From NCBI RefSeq assembly GCF_014196915.1, contig NZ_JACIEP010000008.1:158957-222956 (forward strand): DNA of 64,000 bases. Direction: 5' to 3'. Position numbers and translations under genes: made by a program. Shown here one piece after another: positions 27,644 through 35,537 of this stretch. This DNA comes from Dysgonomonas hofstadii (lineage in GTDB: Bacteria; Bacteroidota; Bacteroidia; Bacteroidales; Dysgonomonadaceae). How positions within the stretch are numbered: position 1 is the first letter of the stretch; each line of letters begins with the position of its first letter. The notes beneath the pieces were generated by a model. The model did no database searches. It had not been told where the DNA came from and was given only the letters and a program-made list of their open reading frames with translations.

Positions 27644-28626
27644 AGTATTGGCAGGTATATTTTCTTTATGACTTCATCATATTCGCTCTGAGAATCGCTA
27701 TAGGCCGTTATACCTCCCCCGCTTCGGAAGAAGTACTTATCCCCTACTCTTTCGATATACCGGATCAGTACAGCACTGTCAAACTCTCGTCCGTCAAAGT
27801 AGCCGAATACTCCTGTATAATAGCCCCGGGGCGCTTTCTCCGCTTCTTTTATTATAGATATGGTAGCCTCTTTGGGTGCGCCGGAAACCGAACCGGCGGG
27901 TAACATACTGAGGATTATATCGCCATAATTCCGATAGTTGTCTTCTCTTAACCGACCTGCTATCTCGGAACTCACCTGAAGAATCTCCGATTTATTGGTC
28001 TTGATCCGGTCAATATATCTGAAGCTTTCCACCTGCACATGATCGGCAACTATACTCAGATCATTGCGCAACAGATCTACAATTGTATTATGTTCGGCTG
28101 TTTCTTTAAAGTCGTTCAGGATAACCTGCTCTGCATTGGGAATAGAAGCATCAATGGTTCCTTTCATTGGATTAGTAGATATTCTTCTCCCGGATATCTT
28201 AACGAAACGCTCTGGGGAGAAGCATACGAACTGATCAGGACATAACAATCTATAGGGAGCATTACTCCTGATGAATATATCTTCCAGGCTTAGATTGAAT
28301 GACACCGGAGTTTTAATGGTCAGATTGGTGAGATATGAATAGCCCTGGCATAGTCCACTATGGACTATATCAAACTTTTCCTTGTAGTCGTTATAGTTGA
28401 TCGGTTCACAATTAAACAGGATACCATTATATTCCGACATACAAGATAGGAGATGATCATTACCCAGACCATTCATACTGTAGAAAATCTCGGACTGGCT
28501 TAATGGATTATCTAAGAAAAAGCCTTCAGTCAGTTCAAAATTGACTCCGAAAAGGAAAGGTCTGCCAGTCTGTCCATACTCGTTCATCTTAAAACGGATA
28601 TCCTCTATATTCGAATCCCAATACAT
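27640..28626 (-). CDS. pabB: aminodeoxychorismate synthase component I
   Basis: 328 aa from the ATG at 28626; the GTG two codons upstream is less likely. It is the chorismate-binding domain alone (about 330 aa), with SPERFVKISGRRISTNPMKG, VSGAPKEAT and GYYTGVFGYFDG. It adds ammonia to chorismate to give 4-amino-4-deoxychorismate. It lacks the N-terminal half of full-length PabB, as is typical of short Bacteroidota forms. No pabA glutamine amidotransferase is next to it; that must lie elsewhere. Confidence 0.88.
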   Translation of the reverse strand: MYWDSNIEDIRFKMNEYGQTGRPFLFGVNFELTEGFFLDNPLSQSEIFYSMNGLGNDHLLSCMSEYNGILFNCEPINYNDYKEKFDIVHSGLCQGYSYLTNLTIKTPVSFNLSLEDIFIRSNAPYRLLCPDQFVCFSPERFVKISGRRISTNPMKGTIDASIPNAEQVILNDFKETAEHNTIVDLLRNDLSIVADHVQVESFRYIDRIKTNKSEILQVSSEIAGRLREDNYRNYGDIILSMLPAGSVSGAPKEATISIIKEAEKAPRGYYTGVFGYFDGREFDSAVLIRYIERVGDKYFFRSGGGITAYSDSQSEYDEVIKKIYLPIL

Positions 28627-28681
28627 GCTCACCAGTCCTTACAAAAAAGGAATAAGCTTTAGACCTATTCCTATTATATCT

Positions 28682-29071
28682 TTAATCATCATCATCTTTC
28701 CTTTTCTTCTTTTTGCCAGAAAAGAGAGACTTTATCTTCTTCACGGCATAGCGCCACAACAAAGGCTGCACTATTTCCCAAATAAGAGGGTAATAAGCTG
28801 TTAAACCATTAACCACATTGTGGAATATACCTAGTGATGAATGCTGCTGAGACTCATCGTCCTCATCCTTCCCTTTCGACTGACCTATACGATTAGAGAA
28901 GCCTAGTTTGCCGATAATACCATTCACAGCACTATTAAATAAAAGAGACACTGCGTTATCAGACAGATAAGACCATTGTTCAACCAATCTGGCTTCGCTT
29001 TCAGCACATTCCTGCTTCACTATTTCCTTTTCCTGACGGAGTTCGTCTAGTGGGCTTAACTTATTCTTCAT
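28682..29071 (-). CDS. conserved hypothetical protein of YtxH/holin-like operon
   Basis: 129 aa. No domain recognised. The first 35 residues are a charged, probably coiled helix (DELRQEKEIVKQECAES). A hydrophobic stretch lies around 88-112 (IFHNVVNGLTAYYPLIWEIVQPLLW), and the end is extremely basic then acidic (KKKKRKDDDD). Its ATG overlaps the end of the holin-like gene by 11 bases, so the three small proteins are made together and probably form an envelope-stress module. Confidence 0.7.
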   Translation of the reverse strand: MKNKLSPLDELRQEKEIVKQECAESEARLVEQWSYLSDNAVSLLFNSAVNGIIGKLGFSNRIGQSKGKDEDDESQQHSSLGIFHNVVNGLTAYYPLIWEIVQPLLWRYAVKKIKSLFSGKKKKRKDDDD

Positions 29072-29435
29072 CCGATTCTACCTTTCTAAAAAAGTTAATA
29101 GACTTATACAGAATAGCTTTCATTATTGGTTTTCTCAGAAGAAATACAATTGTAAGAATCAGAAGAGAGAATAAAGCCATCACACCAAACCCTTTAGCCA
29201 GACTACCCAGAAGTTCTCCAACCAGGAATGCCATACCCATCAGGACAAAAAATATAATAAAAGACAGAGTAACAAGAACTATTAAGCCATACCCCATGTA
29301 TGAAGCCGATTTGCTCAACTTCTCATAAGACTCGAGCTTTAAAAGCTTGAGACGCCTGTTGATATAGCTTAATAGCTCCTGCTTGATATCATCCAGCAAG
29401 GTATTCAAATTCTTATCTTCCGGATTATTCGACAT
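29061..29435 (-). CDS. phage-holin-family-like small membrane protein
   Basis: 124 aa. The N-terminal amphipathic helix (LDDIKQELLSYINRRLKLLKLE) is followed by two strong membrane helices (about 47-75 and 82-106) and a charged tail. This is the layout of the Phage_holin_3_6 family, chromosomal proteins not known to be lytic. It overlaps the YtxH gene by 11 bases and the next gene by 11 bases. No endolysin or phage gene is nearby. Confidence 0.75.
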   Translation of the reverse strand: MSNNPEDKNLNTLLDDIKQELLSYINRRLKLLKLESYEKLSKSASYMGYGLIVLVTLSFIIFFVLMGMAFLVGELLGSLAKGFGVMALFSLLILTIVFLLRKPIMKAILYKSINFFRKVESDEE

Positions 29436-29628
29436 CGTTCTTTAATTCATCAAACTTATTCTTTCCTTTTTGTGTTGCTGTCTTTACGTTTCCTTTTACT
29501 TTATCAACAAGACTGTTTATGTCTTTTAGCCATTCTTCTTTCTTATCTGAAGCAGCAATATAGCCCACAGCTGCACCTAAAGCAGCACCTATGGCCAAAA
29601 ACAATAAATTAGAGCCAGTTTTATTCAT
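29425..29628 (-). CDS. YtxH domain protein
   Basis: 67 aa. One glycine/alanine-rich membrane helix (about 7-27) precedes a lysine-rich helix (KDINSLVDKVKGNVKTATQKGKNKF), the YtxH pattern seen in general stress proteins. It is the first gene of the three-gene operon. No TAnnTTTG box is seen in the 140 bases upstream, which suggests another sigma factor. Confidence 0.78.
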   Translation of the reverse strand: MNKTGSNLLFLAIGAALGAAVGYIAASDKKEEWLKDINSLVDKVKGNVKTATQKGKNKFDELKNDVE

Positions 29629-29767
29629 AATCTTTACAATTTTAATTAATTCTTATATTATACTCTCACCCGAATTTTCCTTCTATCTCAAAAGGAACAT
29701 CTAATATAGTTACTTTTCGAGAATATGGGAAATTCTTATAGTAAAAAATAATGTTTACCCCTGTATA

Positions 29768-31138
29768 TCAAAGAGCTTCTCCAAATAAGGTCGCTGATGT
29801 ATTACCTGTAATACGGACTGTTACCAGATCTCCAATACGATGATCAGCCTTATTAAAGATAACAACTTTATTCTGCGAAGTACGCCCGAACAACTGCTCT
29901 TTTGACCGTTTTGAGAACCCTTCTACCAATACTTCAAATATTTTACCAATATCTCTTTTATTACTTTCAAGAGAACATTCATTCTGCAAATCAATAATTT
30001 CCTGTAAACGCCGGATTTTAAGATCTTCAGGAATATCATCCTCTAGTTTCTTTGCTGCAAACGTACCAGGACGTTCCGAATACTTGAACATAAAAGCGGA
30101 ATCGAAACATACTTCGCGCATTAATGACAATGTTTCCAGATGGTCATCCTCGGTTTCGGAATGAAATCCGCACATTATATCGGTCGAGATACCACAACCC
30201 GGAATAATACGCTTTATAGCGTCTATACGGTCCAGATACCATTCTCTGTCATATTTACGTTTCATCACATTCAGCATATGGCTACTACCCGACTGCACCG
30301 GCAGATGAATGAATTTGCAAAGGTTATCGTATTTCGCAATTACCTCCAGTGTTTCATCCGTCATATCGGTAGGATATGATGTTGTAAAACGTATACGCAT
30401 TTTAGGTGCAACTTGTGCGACTATTTCTAATAACGCAGGAAAGTCAACAATTGTTCCGTCTTCTTCTGTATATTTATAAGAATTTACATTTTGCCCTAAC
30501 AATGTAACCTCCTTAAAACCCTTGTCTCTGAGATTTTCCAGTTCATTCACAATACTCTGAGGTATACGGCTACGCTCGCGGCCTCTTGTATAAGGAACAA
30601 TACAATATGAACAAACTTTATCGCACCCCCTCATAATGGAGATATAACCCGAAATGTGATTTCCTCCTATACGTAACGGAATAACATCCTTATAAGTCTC
30701 TGTTTTTGATAAATGTACATTGATTGCCTTTTCACCATTTTCGGCGGCACCTACCAGATTGGGCAAATCCAGATAAGCATCGGGGCCAACGACTACATCG
30801 GCATGATGTTTTTCAATTAATTCTTCTTTGGCTCTCTCGGCCATACACCCTAATACCCCGATTATCATATTGGGCTTCTTCTTCCGCTTTATAGCATTGA
30901 TATAATCAAGCCTTTGTATTACTCTTTGCTCGGCATTATCGCGAATAGAGCATGTATTCACAAATACAGCATCCGCATCTTCCATGCGGTCTGTCATTGT
31001 ATAACCATCCATTTGCATCACAGATGCAACAACCTCACTGTCTGCCACATTCATCTGGCAACCATAGGTTTCAATGAACAGTTTTTTCTCTTCGGTTGCA
31101 GTCGTGGATTTAAAGTCCAGTCCTTTTTCGTTGTTCAT
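29768..31138 (-). CDS. miaB: tRNA-2-methylthio-N6-dimethylallyladenosine synthase
   Basis: 456 aa from the ATG at 31138; the open frame extends 11 codons upstream only with a TTG. N-terminal UPF0004 domain with cysteines (YGCQMN, NTCSIRDNA, LGCMAE) for one iron-sulfur cluster; radical-SAM motif GCDKVCSYCIVPY for the second; C-terminal TRAM domain about 390-456. It adds the methylthio group to i6A37 in tRNAs reading UNN codons. Monocistronic. Confidence 0.95.
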   Translation of the reverse strand: MNNEKGLDFKSTTATEEKKLFIETYGCQMNVADSEVVASVMQMDGYTMTDRMEDADAVFVNTCSIRDNAEQRVIQRLDYINAIKRKKKPNMIIGVLGCMAERAKEELIEKHHADVVVGPDAYLDLPNLVGAAENGEKAINVHLSKTETYKDVIPLRIGGNHISGYISIMRGCDKVCSYCIVPYTRGRERSRIPQSIVNELENLRDKGFKEVTLLGQNVNSYKYTEEDGTIVDFPALLEIVAQVAPKMRIRFTTSYPTDMTDETLEVIAKYDNLCKFIHLPVQSGSSHMLNVMKRKYDREWYLDRIDAIKRIIPGCGISTDIMCGFHSETEDDHLETLSLMREVCFDSAFMFKYSERPGTFAAKKLEDDIPEDLKIRRLQEIIDLQNECSLESNKRDIGKIFEVLVEGFSKRSKEQLFGRTSQNKVVIFNKADHRIGDLVTVRITGNTSATLFGEAL

Positions 31139-31197
31139 AGAAATATTTATTTTAATAAGTAATATTTTCAATAGCTTATCTCAAGCCATTGAAACGG

Positions 31198-31205
31198 CAA
31201 AAATA
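31198..31205 (-). promoter_or_regulatory. -7 box of miaB
   Basis: Minus strand TATTTTTG matches TAnnTTTG, with a leader of about 50 bases to the ATG at 31138. Confidence 0.45.
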
Positions 31206-31686
31206 CAAAGAAAAACGGAAATGTAAGTTTGCATTCATAATTTTAAGACTTTAGCATAAAAAACCGGTATAAGCCAATATTTAAAAAGTTGACAAACCTG
31301 ACACTTTGCTACGCTCTGTTCAATGTGCTAATTAGTAAATATGCCAATGTGCCAATGATAGCAGTCAACAAAGGACTCCTGTTACTCTTTTTACTCTGTG
31401 TTTTAAAAAAGTTACAAAAGTTACACTTTTGCATCTTTTTCAACCAAAACCTGACACTTCATTCGGTTAACAGTCAACAGTGATCAGTTAACAAAAAACC
31501 TGACAAATCTGACAGATTTTTAGCTGTTGGCTATTAGCTAATAGCTATTGGCTTTTTAGTTAAAACCTGACAAACCTGACAAGTTTTTTATTCTTTCAAA
31601 GATCATTCATTAATGGCACATCGGCATATTATCACATTTACTCATTGTTTATCCTATAGATAAATACCCTGAAAAAAGATAATACA
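31206..31686. repeat. gene-free repeat region with copy B and clustered CTGACA words
   Basis: No gene. Bases 31349-31458 are the inverted 110-base copy of 25403-25512. ACCTGACA occurs near 31296, 31449, 31499 and 31566, twice followed by a second CTGACA nine bases on. A 14-base palindrome CTATTAGCTAATAG sits near 31531. GGCACATCGGCATATT occurs near 31616. The frame at 31289-31483 repeats the peptide of copy A and is not a gene. Confidence 0.85.
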
Positions 31687-31717
31687 TTGCAAAGTCCCGA
31701 TTTAAAGGGTATCTTTG
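31687..31717 (+). promoter_or_regulatory. promoter of the nadX-like gene
   Basis: TTG at 31687-31689, 20 bases, then TATCTTTG at 31710-31717: the full Bacteroidota -33/-7 arrangement. The ATG at 31724 would lie at or within a few bases of the transcription start, so the mRNA may be leaderless. Confidence 0.65.
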
Positions 31718-31723
31718 CCTGAT

Positions 31724-32512
31724 ATGAAAAAATTAGTGATTGTCGGATGCGGGCATCTCGCCGAAATAGTTGCGAATGCAGTCGCTCAGAACATATTACC
31801 TGAATACGATTTGGTTGGCGTTTATTCACGTACTTCAGCCAAAGCGGAGTACATAGTGTCTATGATGAAACAAAGTGGAAGAAAATGTACAGCCTGCACA
31901 AGTCTGGATGAACTCCTTGCACTGAAACCTGATTATCTGGTAGAAACAGCATCTCCTGCCGCCATGAAGGAACTCGCTATCCCCGCTCTCAAAAACGGGA
32001 CATCGATCGTAACCCTTTCTATTGGTGCATTCGCCGATACAGCTTTTTATGAAGAGGTGAAGAAAGTTGCAAAAGAAAATGGTTCACGTGTTTACATCGC
32101 TTCGGGTGCTACCGGAGGATTTGATGTGCTACGCACGGCTGCCCTTATGGGAAATGCCCGGACAAGATTTTTTAATGAAAAAGGCAGTCAGCGGCTAAGA
32201 CGGTCTCCGGTGTATGACCCATCTCTGGAAACAGAGTCGAAAATTGTATTCTCGGGAACAGCACGTGAAGCTATCGCCATATTTCCTACCGGTCTTAATG
32301 TTTCCGTGGCAGCATCGCTAGCATCCGTAGGTCCCGAAAAAATGCATGTAGAAATGATGGCTACACCCGGATTTATCGGGGATACCCAGCGTGTGGAAAT
32401 AAAGAACGACCAGGTACATGCCGTAATAGATGTGTATAGTGCCACACCCGAAATAGCAGGGTGGTCGGTAGTAAGTACCCTGCAAAATATAGTATCACCT
32501 ATTGTCTTTTAA
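31724..32512 (+). CDS. nadX: L-aspartate dehydrogenase-like (NadX/DUF108)
   Basis: 262 aa from the ATG at 31724; a TTG at 31715 falls inside the promoter box and is rejected. The Rossmann start is MKKLVIVGCGHLAEI (GxGxxAE), with SGATGGFDVLRTA in the DUF108 domain and the typical SPIVF C-terminus. The family oxidises aspartate to iminoaspartate for NAD synthesis. No nadA or nadC is adjacent, so the pathway role is inferred. Its last 18 bases overlap the converging dehydrogenase gene. Confidence 0.8.
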   Translation: MKKLVIVGCGHLAEIVANAVAQNILPEYDLVGVYSRTSAKAEYIVSMMKQSGRKCTACTSLDELLALKPDYLVETASPAAMKELAIPALKNGTSIVTLSIGAFADTAFYEEVKKVAKENGSRVYIASGATGGFDVLRTAALMGNARTRFFNEKGSQRLRRSPVYDPSLETESKIVFSGTAREAIAIFPTGLNVSVAASLASVGPEKMHVEMMATPGFIGDTQRVEIKNDQVHAVIDVYSATPEIAGWSVVSTLQNIVSPIVF

Positions 32513-33388
32513 ATACTCTGTCAAATTAGCCAATACCTTTTCGCTCAGACGGTCAAACGCCTGACGGGTACGCCCGGTAGATACCTGCATACAACGTACA
32601 TGCGGATGGTTGAGCAAATGCTTCCCACCCAAAGCTCCAAGAGTATCGCAGAAACAAAGATTATCCCTTTCTATCCACCGGATAAAAGCAGGTTCATCCC
32701 ATGCAGGAGATAGCCCGGTATTAAACAATATTTTCCGGTTGCCCATCATGTTGAATTCAGCTTCATGTATCAGAACTGTATTTTTATTAAGACAACAGAA
32801 TACAACCTCGCTTTGCTTAAGCAATTCGTCTAACGGCAGAAAATGGTATCCTTTTGCTTTGGCTTCCGGCTTCTCGCTTCGTGAAAAATAAGCAACCTCA
32901 GCGCCAAAAAATTTCATGGCATCGGCGATCATCCCTCCTGATTTACCTAGTCCTACAACTCCGGCCTTCAATCCGGTAATTTCACGTGGCATTCCATCCC
33001 ACGGTTCCTGTCCGAATCCATGCAGACAGCGAACCAATTCACTCACCACATATTCCACTACACCTTCATCTCCATAGTCGCGGATACCGGTTACTGTTAT
33101 GCCTCTCTGGTTAGCATAATGAATATCGACATTGGCACTTTCGGAAGAATATAAGGAGCAGCACATACCTATATATTTCACATTCGGGCATTTTTCCAAC
33201 GCTTCTTTATTAATACGGGAAGTATAACTCAAAAGTACTGCGTCTGCATCTCCTATGCGTGAGGCAACATCACTGTCATCTGCGGGTATATCATTATACT
33301 GTACTATTTCTTTTGCAAAAGAATGTAAGGCTTTTTCAGCCGAAGGAACCAAGCTGACCGGTTCGATAGCTACAAGTTTACTAAACAT
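32495..33388 (-). CDS. D-isomer-specific 2-hydroxyacid dehydrogenase family protein
   Basis: 297 aa. The N-terminal substrate-binding part includes DADAVLLSYTSRINKEAL and YIGMCCSLYSSESANVD. The NAD-binding domain has GVVGLGKSGGMIADAMKFFG and the FCCLNKNTVLI and NTGLSPAWDEPAF blocks. The usual catalytic Arg/Glu/His positions look altered (no clear H in the C-terminal GGxH), so it may be a divergent member. Substrate unknown. Converges with the nadX-like gene. Confidence 0.75.
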   Translation of the reverse strand: MFSKLVAIEPVSLVPSAEKALHSFAKEIVQYNDIPADDSDVASRIGDADAVLLSYTSRINKEALEKCPNVKYIGMCCSLYSSESANVDIHYANQRGITVTGIRDYGDEGVVEYVVSELVRCLHGFGQEPWDGMPREITGLKAGVVGLGKSGGMIADAMKFFGAEVAYFSRSEKPEAKAKGYHFLPLDELLKQSEVVFCCLNKNTVLIHEAEFNMMGNRKILFNTGLSPAWDEPAFIRWIERDNLCFCDTLGALGGKHLLNHPHVRCMQVSTGRTRQAFDRLSEKVLANLTEYLKDNR

Positions 33389-33439
33389 AATTATTATGAA
33401 TAAAAAAGTATAGGGCTAATTAAAAAAATGTGGTACCGG

Positions 33440-33721
33440 CTACTTCTCGTCCTCTACAAAAAACCAACGAGTACCATCCTTTTCACGTACAACGGCTTGT
33501 CCCGGTTTCATATCGGGAAGTTTACGCAGGGCAGGCTCCATTTCTATGATTTCTTCTACAGATACCAGATAAGCGTCCTCATCCTCCGGGATTTCCTCTT
33601 CTCCGAAAAGTTGCCAGTCTCCGTCTTCGTCGTACAGAACAAAGGTAACAGGCGAACCATTTGTCAGTACATAACTGGTTGTCAGCACCGATTTATTTTT
33701 ATTTTCCTCTTTCAATTTCAT
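33440..33721 (-). CDS. DUF2185-like small protein
   Basis: 93 aa from the ATG at 33721. Acidic and beta-rich: VTFVLYDEDGDWQLFGEEE, then YLVSVEEIIEMEPALRKLPDMKPGQAVVRE, ending in aromatic residues. This arrangement (W-x-x-FxGEE, a strand with a DPAL-like turn, then Lxx-Pro/Gly) resembles DUF2185/Imm33. That family includes toxin immunity proteins, but no toxin gene is next to it. It is alone between the dehydrogenase and a spacer, with its own -7 box. Confidence 0.55.
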   Translation of the reverse strand: MKLKEENKNKSVLTTSYVLTNGSPVTFVLYDEDGDWQLFGEEEIPEDEDAYLVSVEEIIEMEPALRKLPDMKPGQAVVREKDGTRWFFVEDEK

Positions 33722-33765
33722 AATCAATGATTTGCATTATATTCTTTTAGAATAATTATATAGAA

Positions 33766-33773
33766 CAAAGGTA
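33766..33773 (-). promoter_or_regulatory. -7 box of the DUF2185-like gene
   Basis: Minus strand TACCTTTG matches TAnnTTTG, 45 bases before the ATG at 33721. Confidence 0.45.
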
Positions 33774-34059
33774 GTATTTTTTATTCCTTATTGAAAATAG
33801 CATAAAATCCATCTTAACTAAAACCTGACAAAACTTACATATTTTTTTTCTTAATTGGCACATCGGCATATTAATCAATTAGCATATTAACCAAGTATAG
33901 ATAAAATCTTCTGAAATTCTTTTCTCTATCGTTTTTTTCAAAATTATCTGTATTTTTGTGAAATTTTTCTTAAAAATACATTTTTATACAATTTAATATA
34001 TTTAATCAAACAATAGTCCGGTTTTTTGTATTTAAACTTGTCGGTGCAAAACAAGGAAT
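33774..34059. repeat. AT-rich spacer with repeat words and a promoter
   Basis: No gene. AACCTGACAAAACTTACAT near 33822 and TTGGCACATCGGCATATT near 33857 are the same words as in the other repeat regions. TATTTTTG at 33951-33958 is a -7 match for the phosphoesterase lipoprotein at 34060, giving a leader near 95 bases. Confidence 0.65.
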
Positions 34060-34866
34060 ATGAAAAAGATTACAACACTACTACTTATTTCATGCCTGCT
34101 GCTTCAATCTTGTGAAATGATAGAATACCATCCTTACGATGGACGTATCAGTGGCGAAACAGGCATCAATCAAAAGAACATCGAGCGTATAGAAACTGCC
34201 TGTGCCGAAAAAAGTACCATCCGGTTCATCCTGATAAGCGATACCCAACGCTGGTATGACGAAACCGAAGATGTCGTTAAACTTATCAATAAGAGAAATG
34301 ATATAGATTTCGTGATACATGGAGGAGATATTTCAGACTTCGGGCTGACAAAAGAATTTATGTGGCAACGGGACATATTGAATAAACTGACTGTCCCTTA
34401 TGTTGTCTTATTAGGAAATCACGATTGTCTGGCTAATGGTATCGAGATCTTTGAGAAAGTATTTGGAGAAGTAAATTTCTCATTCATTGCAGGCAGGACT
34501 AAATTTGTATGCCTGAATACAAACGCACTGGAATTTGACTACTCTTATCCTGTACCCGATTTTAAATTCATCGAGCAAGAGATGGTAAGCAGGAAAGATG
34601 ATTTTGACAAAACGGTGATGGCCATGCATGTCCGTCCGTTTTCAGATCAATTCAACGATAACGTGGCCAATGTTTTCCAGCGCTATATAAAAGAATTTCC
34701 AAAGTTACAGTTCTGCCTTCATGGACACAACCATAGTCTCGAGGAAAATGATCTTTTCGAAGACGGCATCATATATTACGGCATATCCAATATAGCCAAA
34801 AGAAAATATTATGTATTTACACTAAAACCTGATGATACTTACGATTATGAAGTTGTGGAATTTTAA
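34060..34866 (+). CDS. metallophosphoesterase lipoprotein
   Basis: 268 aa. The lipobox LQSC places the lipidated cysteine at residue 18. Calcineurin-like blocks: ISDTQRW (DxQ rather than DxH), HGGDISDFG, LGNHDCLANG, AMHVRP and LHGHNHS. It is anchored in the envelope and hydrolyses a phosphoester of unknown nature. It overlaps the following gene by 20 bases, suggesting co-expression with a predicted outer-membrane protein. Confidence 0.82.
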   Translation: MKKITTLLLISCLLLQSCEMIEYHPYDGRISGETGINQKNIERIETACAEKSTIRFILISDTQRWYDETEDVVKLINKRNDIDFVIHGGDISDFGLTKEFMWQRDILNKLTVPYVVLLGNHDCLANGIEIFEKVFGEVNFSFIAGRTKFVCLNTNALEFDYSYPVPDFKFIEQEMVSRKDDFDKTVMAMHVRPFSDQFNDNVANVFQRYIKEFPKLQFCLHGHNHSLEENDLFEDGIIYYGISNIAKRKYYVFTLKPDDTYDYEVVEF

Positions 34867-35485
34867 AAGATTATATCTAAGTATCCTATTATCCGTTTTT
34901 TCAGTAATAGCTATTGCTCAAACGGGATACGAGAAAAGGGTTGAAAAATACCAGGACCAATGGAGTAAACTTATCCCTTCACATACGAAAATACAGTATG
35001 CGGGAGGGATGGGATTATTGTCTATAGGTGCGGGATGGGACTATGGAAAAAATAATCAATGGGAAACAGATGTATTCTTCGGTATTTTACCAAAATACTC
35101 GACGGATAAAACAAAAGTCACATTTACACTGAAACAAAACTTCATCCCTTGGAAAAAACATTTTAACGAACATTTCTCATTAGATCCTCTGGCTTGTGGT
35201 TTATATGTGAATACCATCTTCGATGGAGACTTCTGGGTAAGTGAACCAGACAAATATCCGAGCAATTATTATTCGTTTTCCACTAAAATGCGCTTTAGCA
35301 TATATGTAGGACAAAGGCTTACATATAAAATTCCGGAGAATAAACGATTCTTCTCGAAATCGGTGACAGTATTCTATGAACTTAGTACAAACGATCTTTA
35401 TATGGTCAGCGCATTCACAAACAGTTATCTGAAACCAAAAGATTACCTCAGGTTATCTTTCGGTTTAAAGATGCAATTGTTTTAA
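34847..35485 (+). CDS. predicted exported beta-barrel-like protein
   Basis: 212 aa from the ATG at 34847, which lies inside the previous gene and starts a signal peptide (...VFSVIAIAQ). The mature part has alternating amphipathic strands with many aromatic residues (YAGGMGLLSIGAGWDYG, FSIYVGQRLTYKI) and ends LSFGLKMQLF with a terminal phenylalanine, typical of outer-membrane beta-barrels. No family recognised. It overlaps the phosphoesterase lipoprotein gene by 20 bases and is closed by a terminator. Confidence 0.65.
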   Translation: MKLWNFKRLYLSILLSVFSVIAIAQTGYEKRVEKYQDQWSKLIPSHTKIQYAGGMGLLSIGAGWDYGKNNQWETDVFFGILPKYSTDKTKVTFTLKQNFIPWKKHFNEHFSLDPLACGLYVNTIFDGDFWVSEPDKYPSNYYSFSTKMRFSIYVGQRLTYKIPENKRFFSKSVTVFYELSTNDLYMVSAFTNSYLKPKDYLRLSFGLKMQLF

Positions 35486-35486
35486 A

Positions 35487-35520
35487 ATAAAAACAGGATA
35501 TCAGCAGATACCCCGTTTTT
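35487..35520. terminator. bidirectional terminator between converging genes
   Basis: AAAAAC-A-GG-A-TATC, loop AGCA, GATA-C-CC-C-GTTTTT: an interrupted stem with A and T tracts at either end. It separates the beta-barrel-like gene (plus) from the DPP III gene (minus). Confidence 0.8.
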
Positions 35521-35537
35521 CATATATAAACAATGTC

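Noticed and set aside
29061..29435. Possible prophage because of the holin-like protein
   Set aside because: No endolysin, capsid, terminase or integrase nearby; the family is common as a chromosomal membrane protein.
31206..31686. CRISPR array suspicion from repeated CTGACA words
   Set aside because: Units are too short and irregular, spacers not uniform, and no cas genes are present.
31715..31723. TTG start for the nadX-like gene
   Set aside because: It lies within the -7 promoter box; the ATG at 31724 matches the family start.
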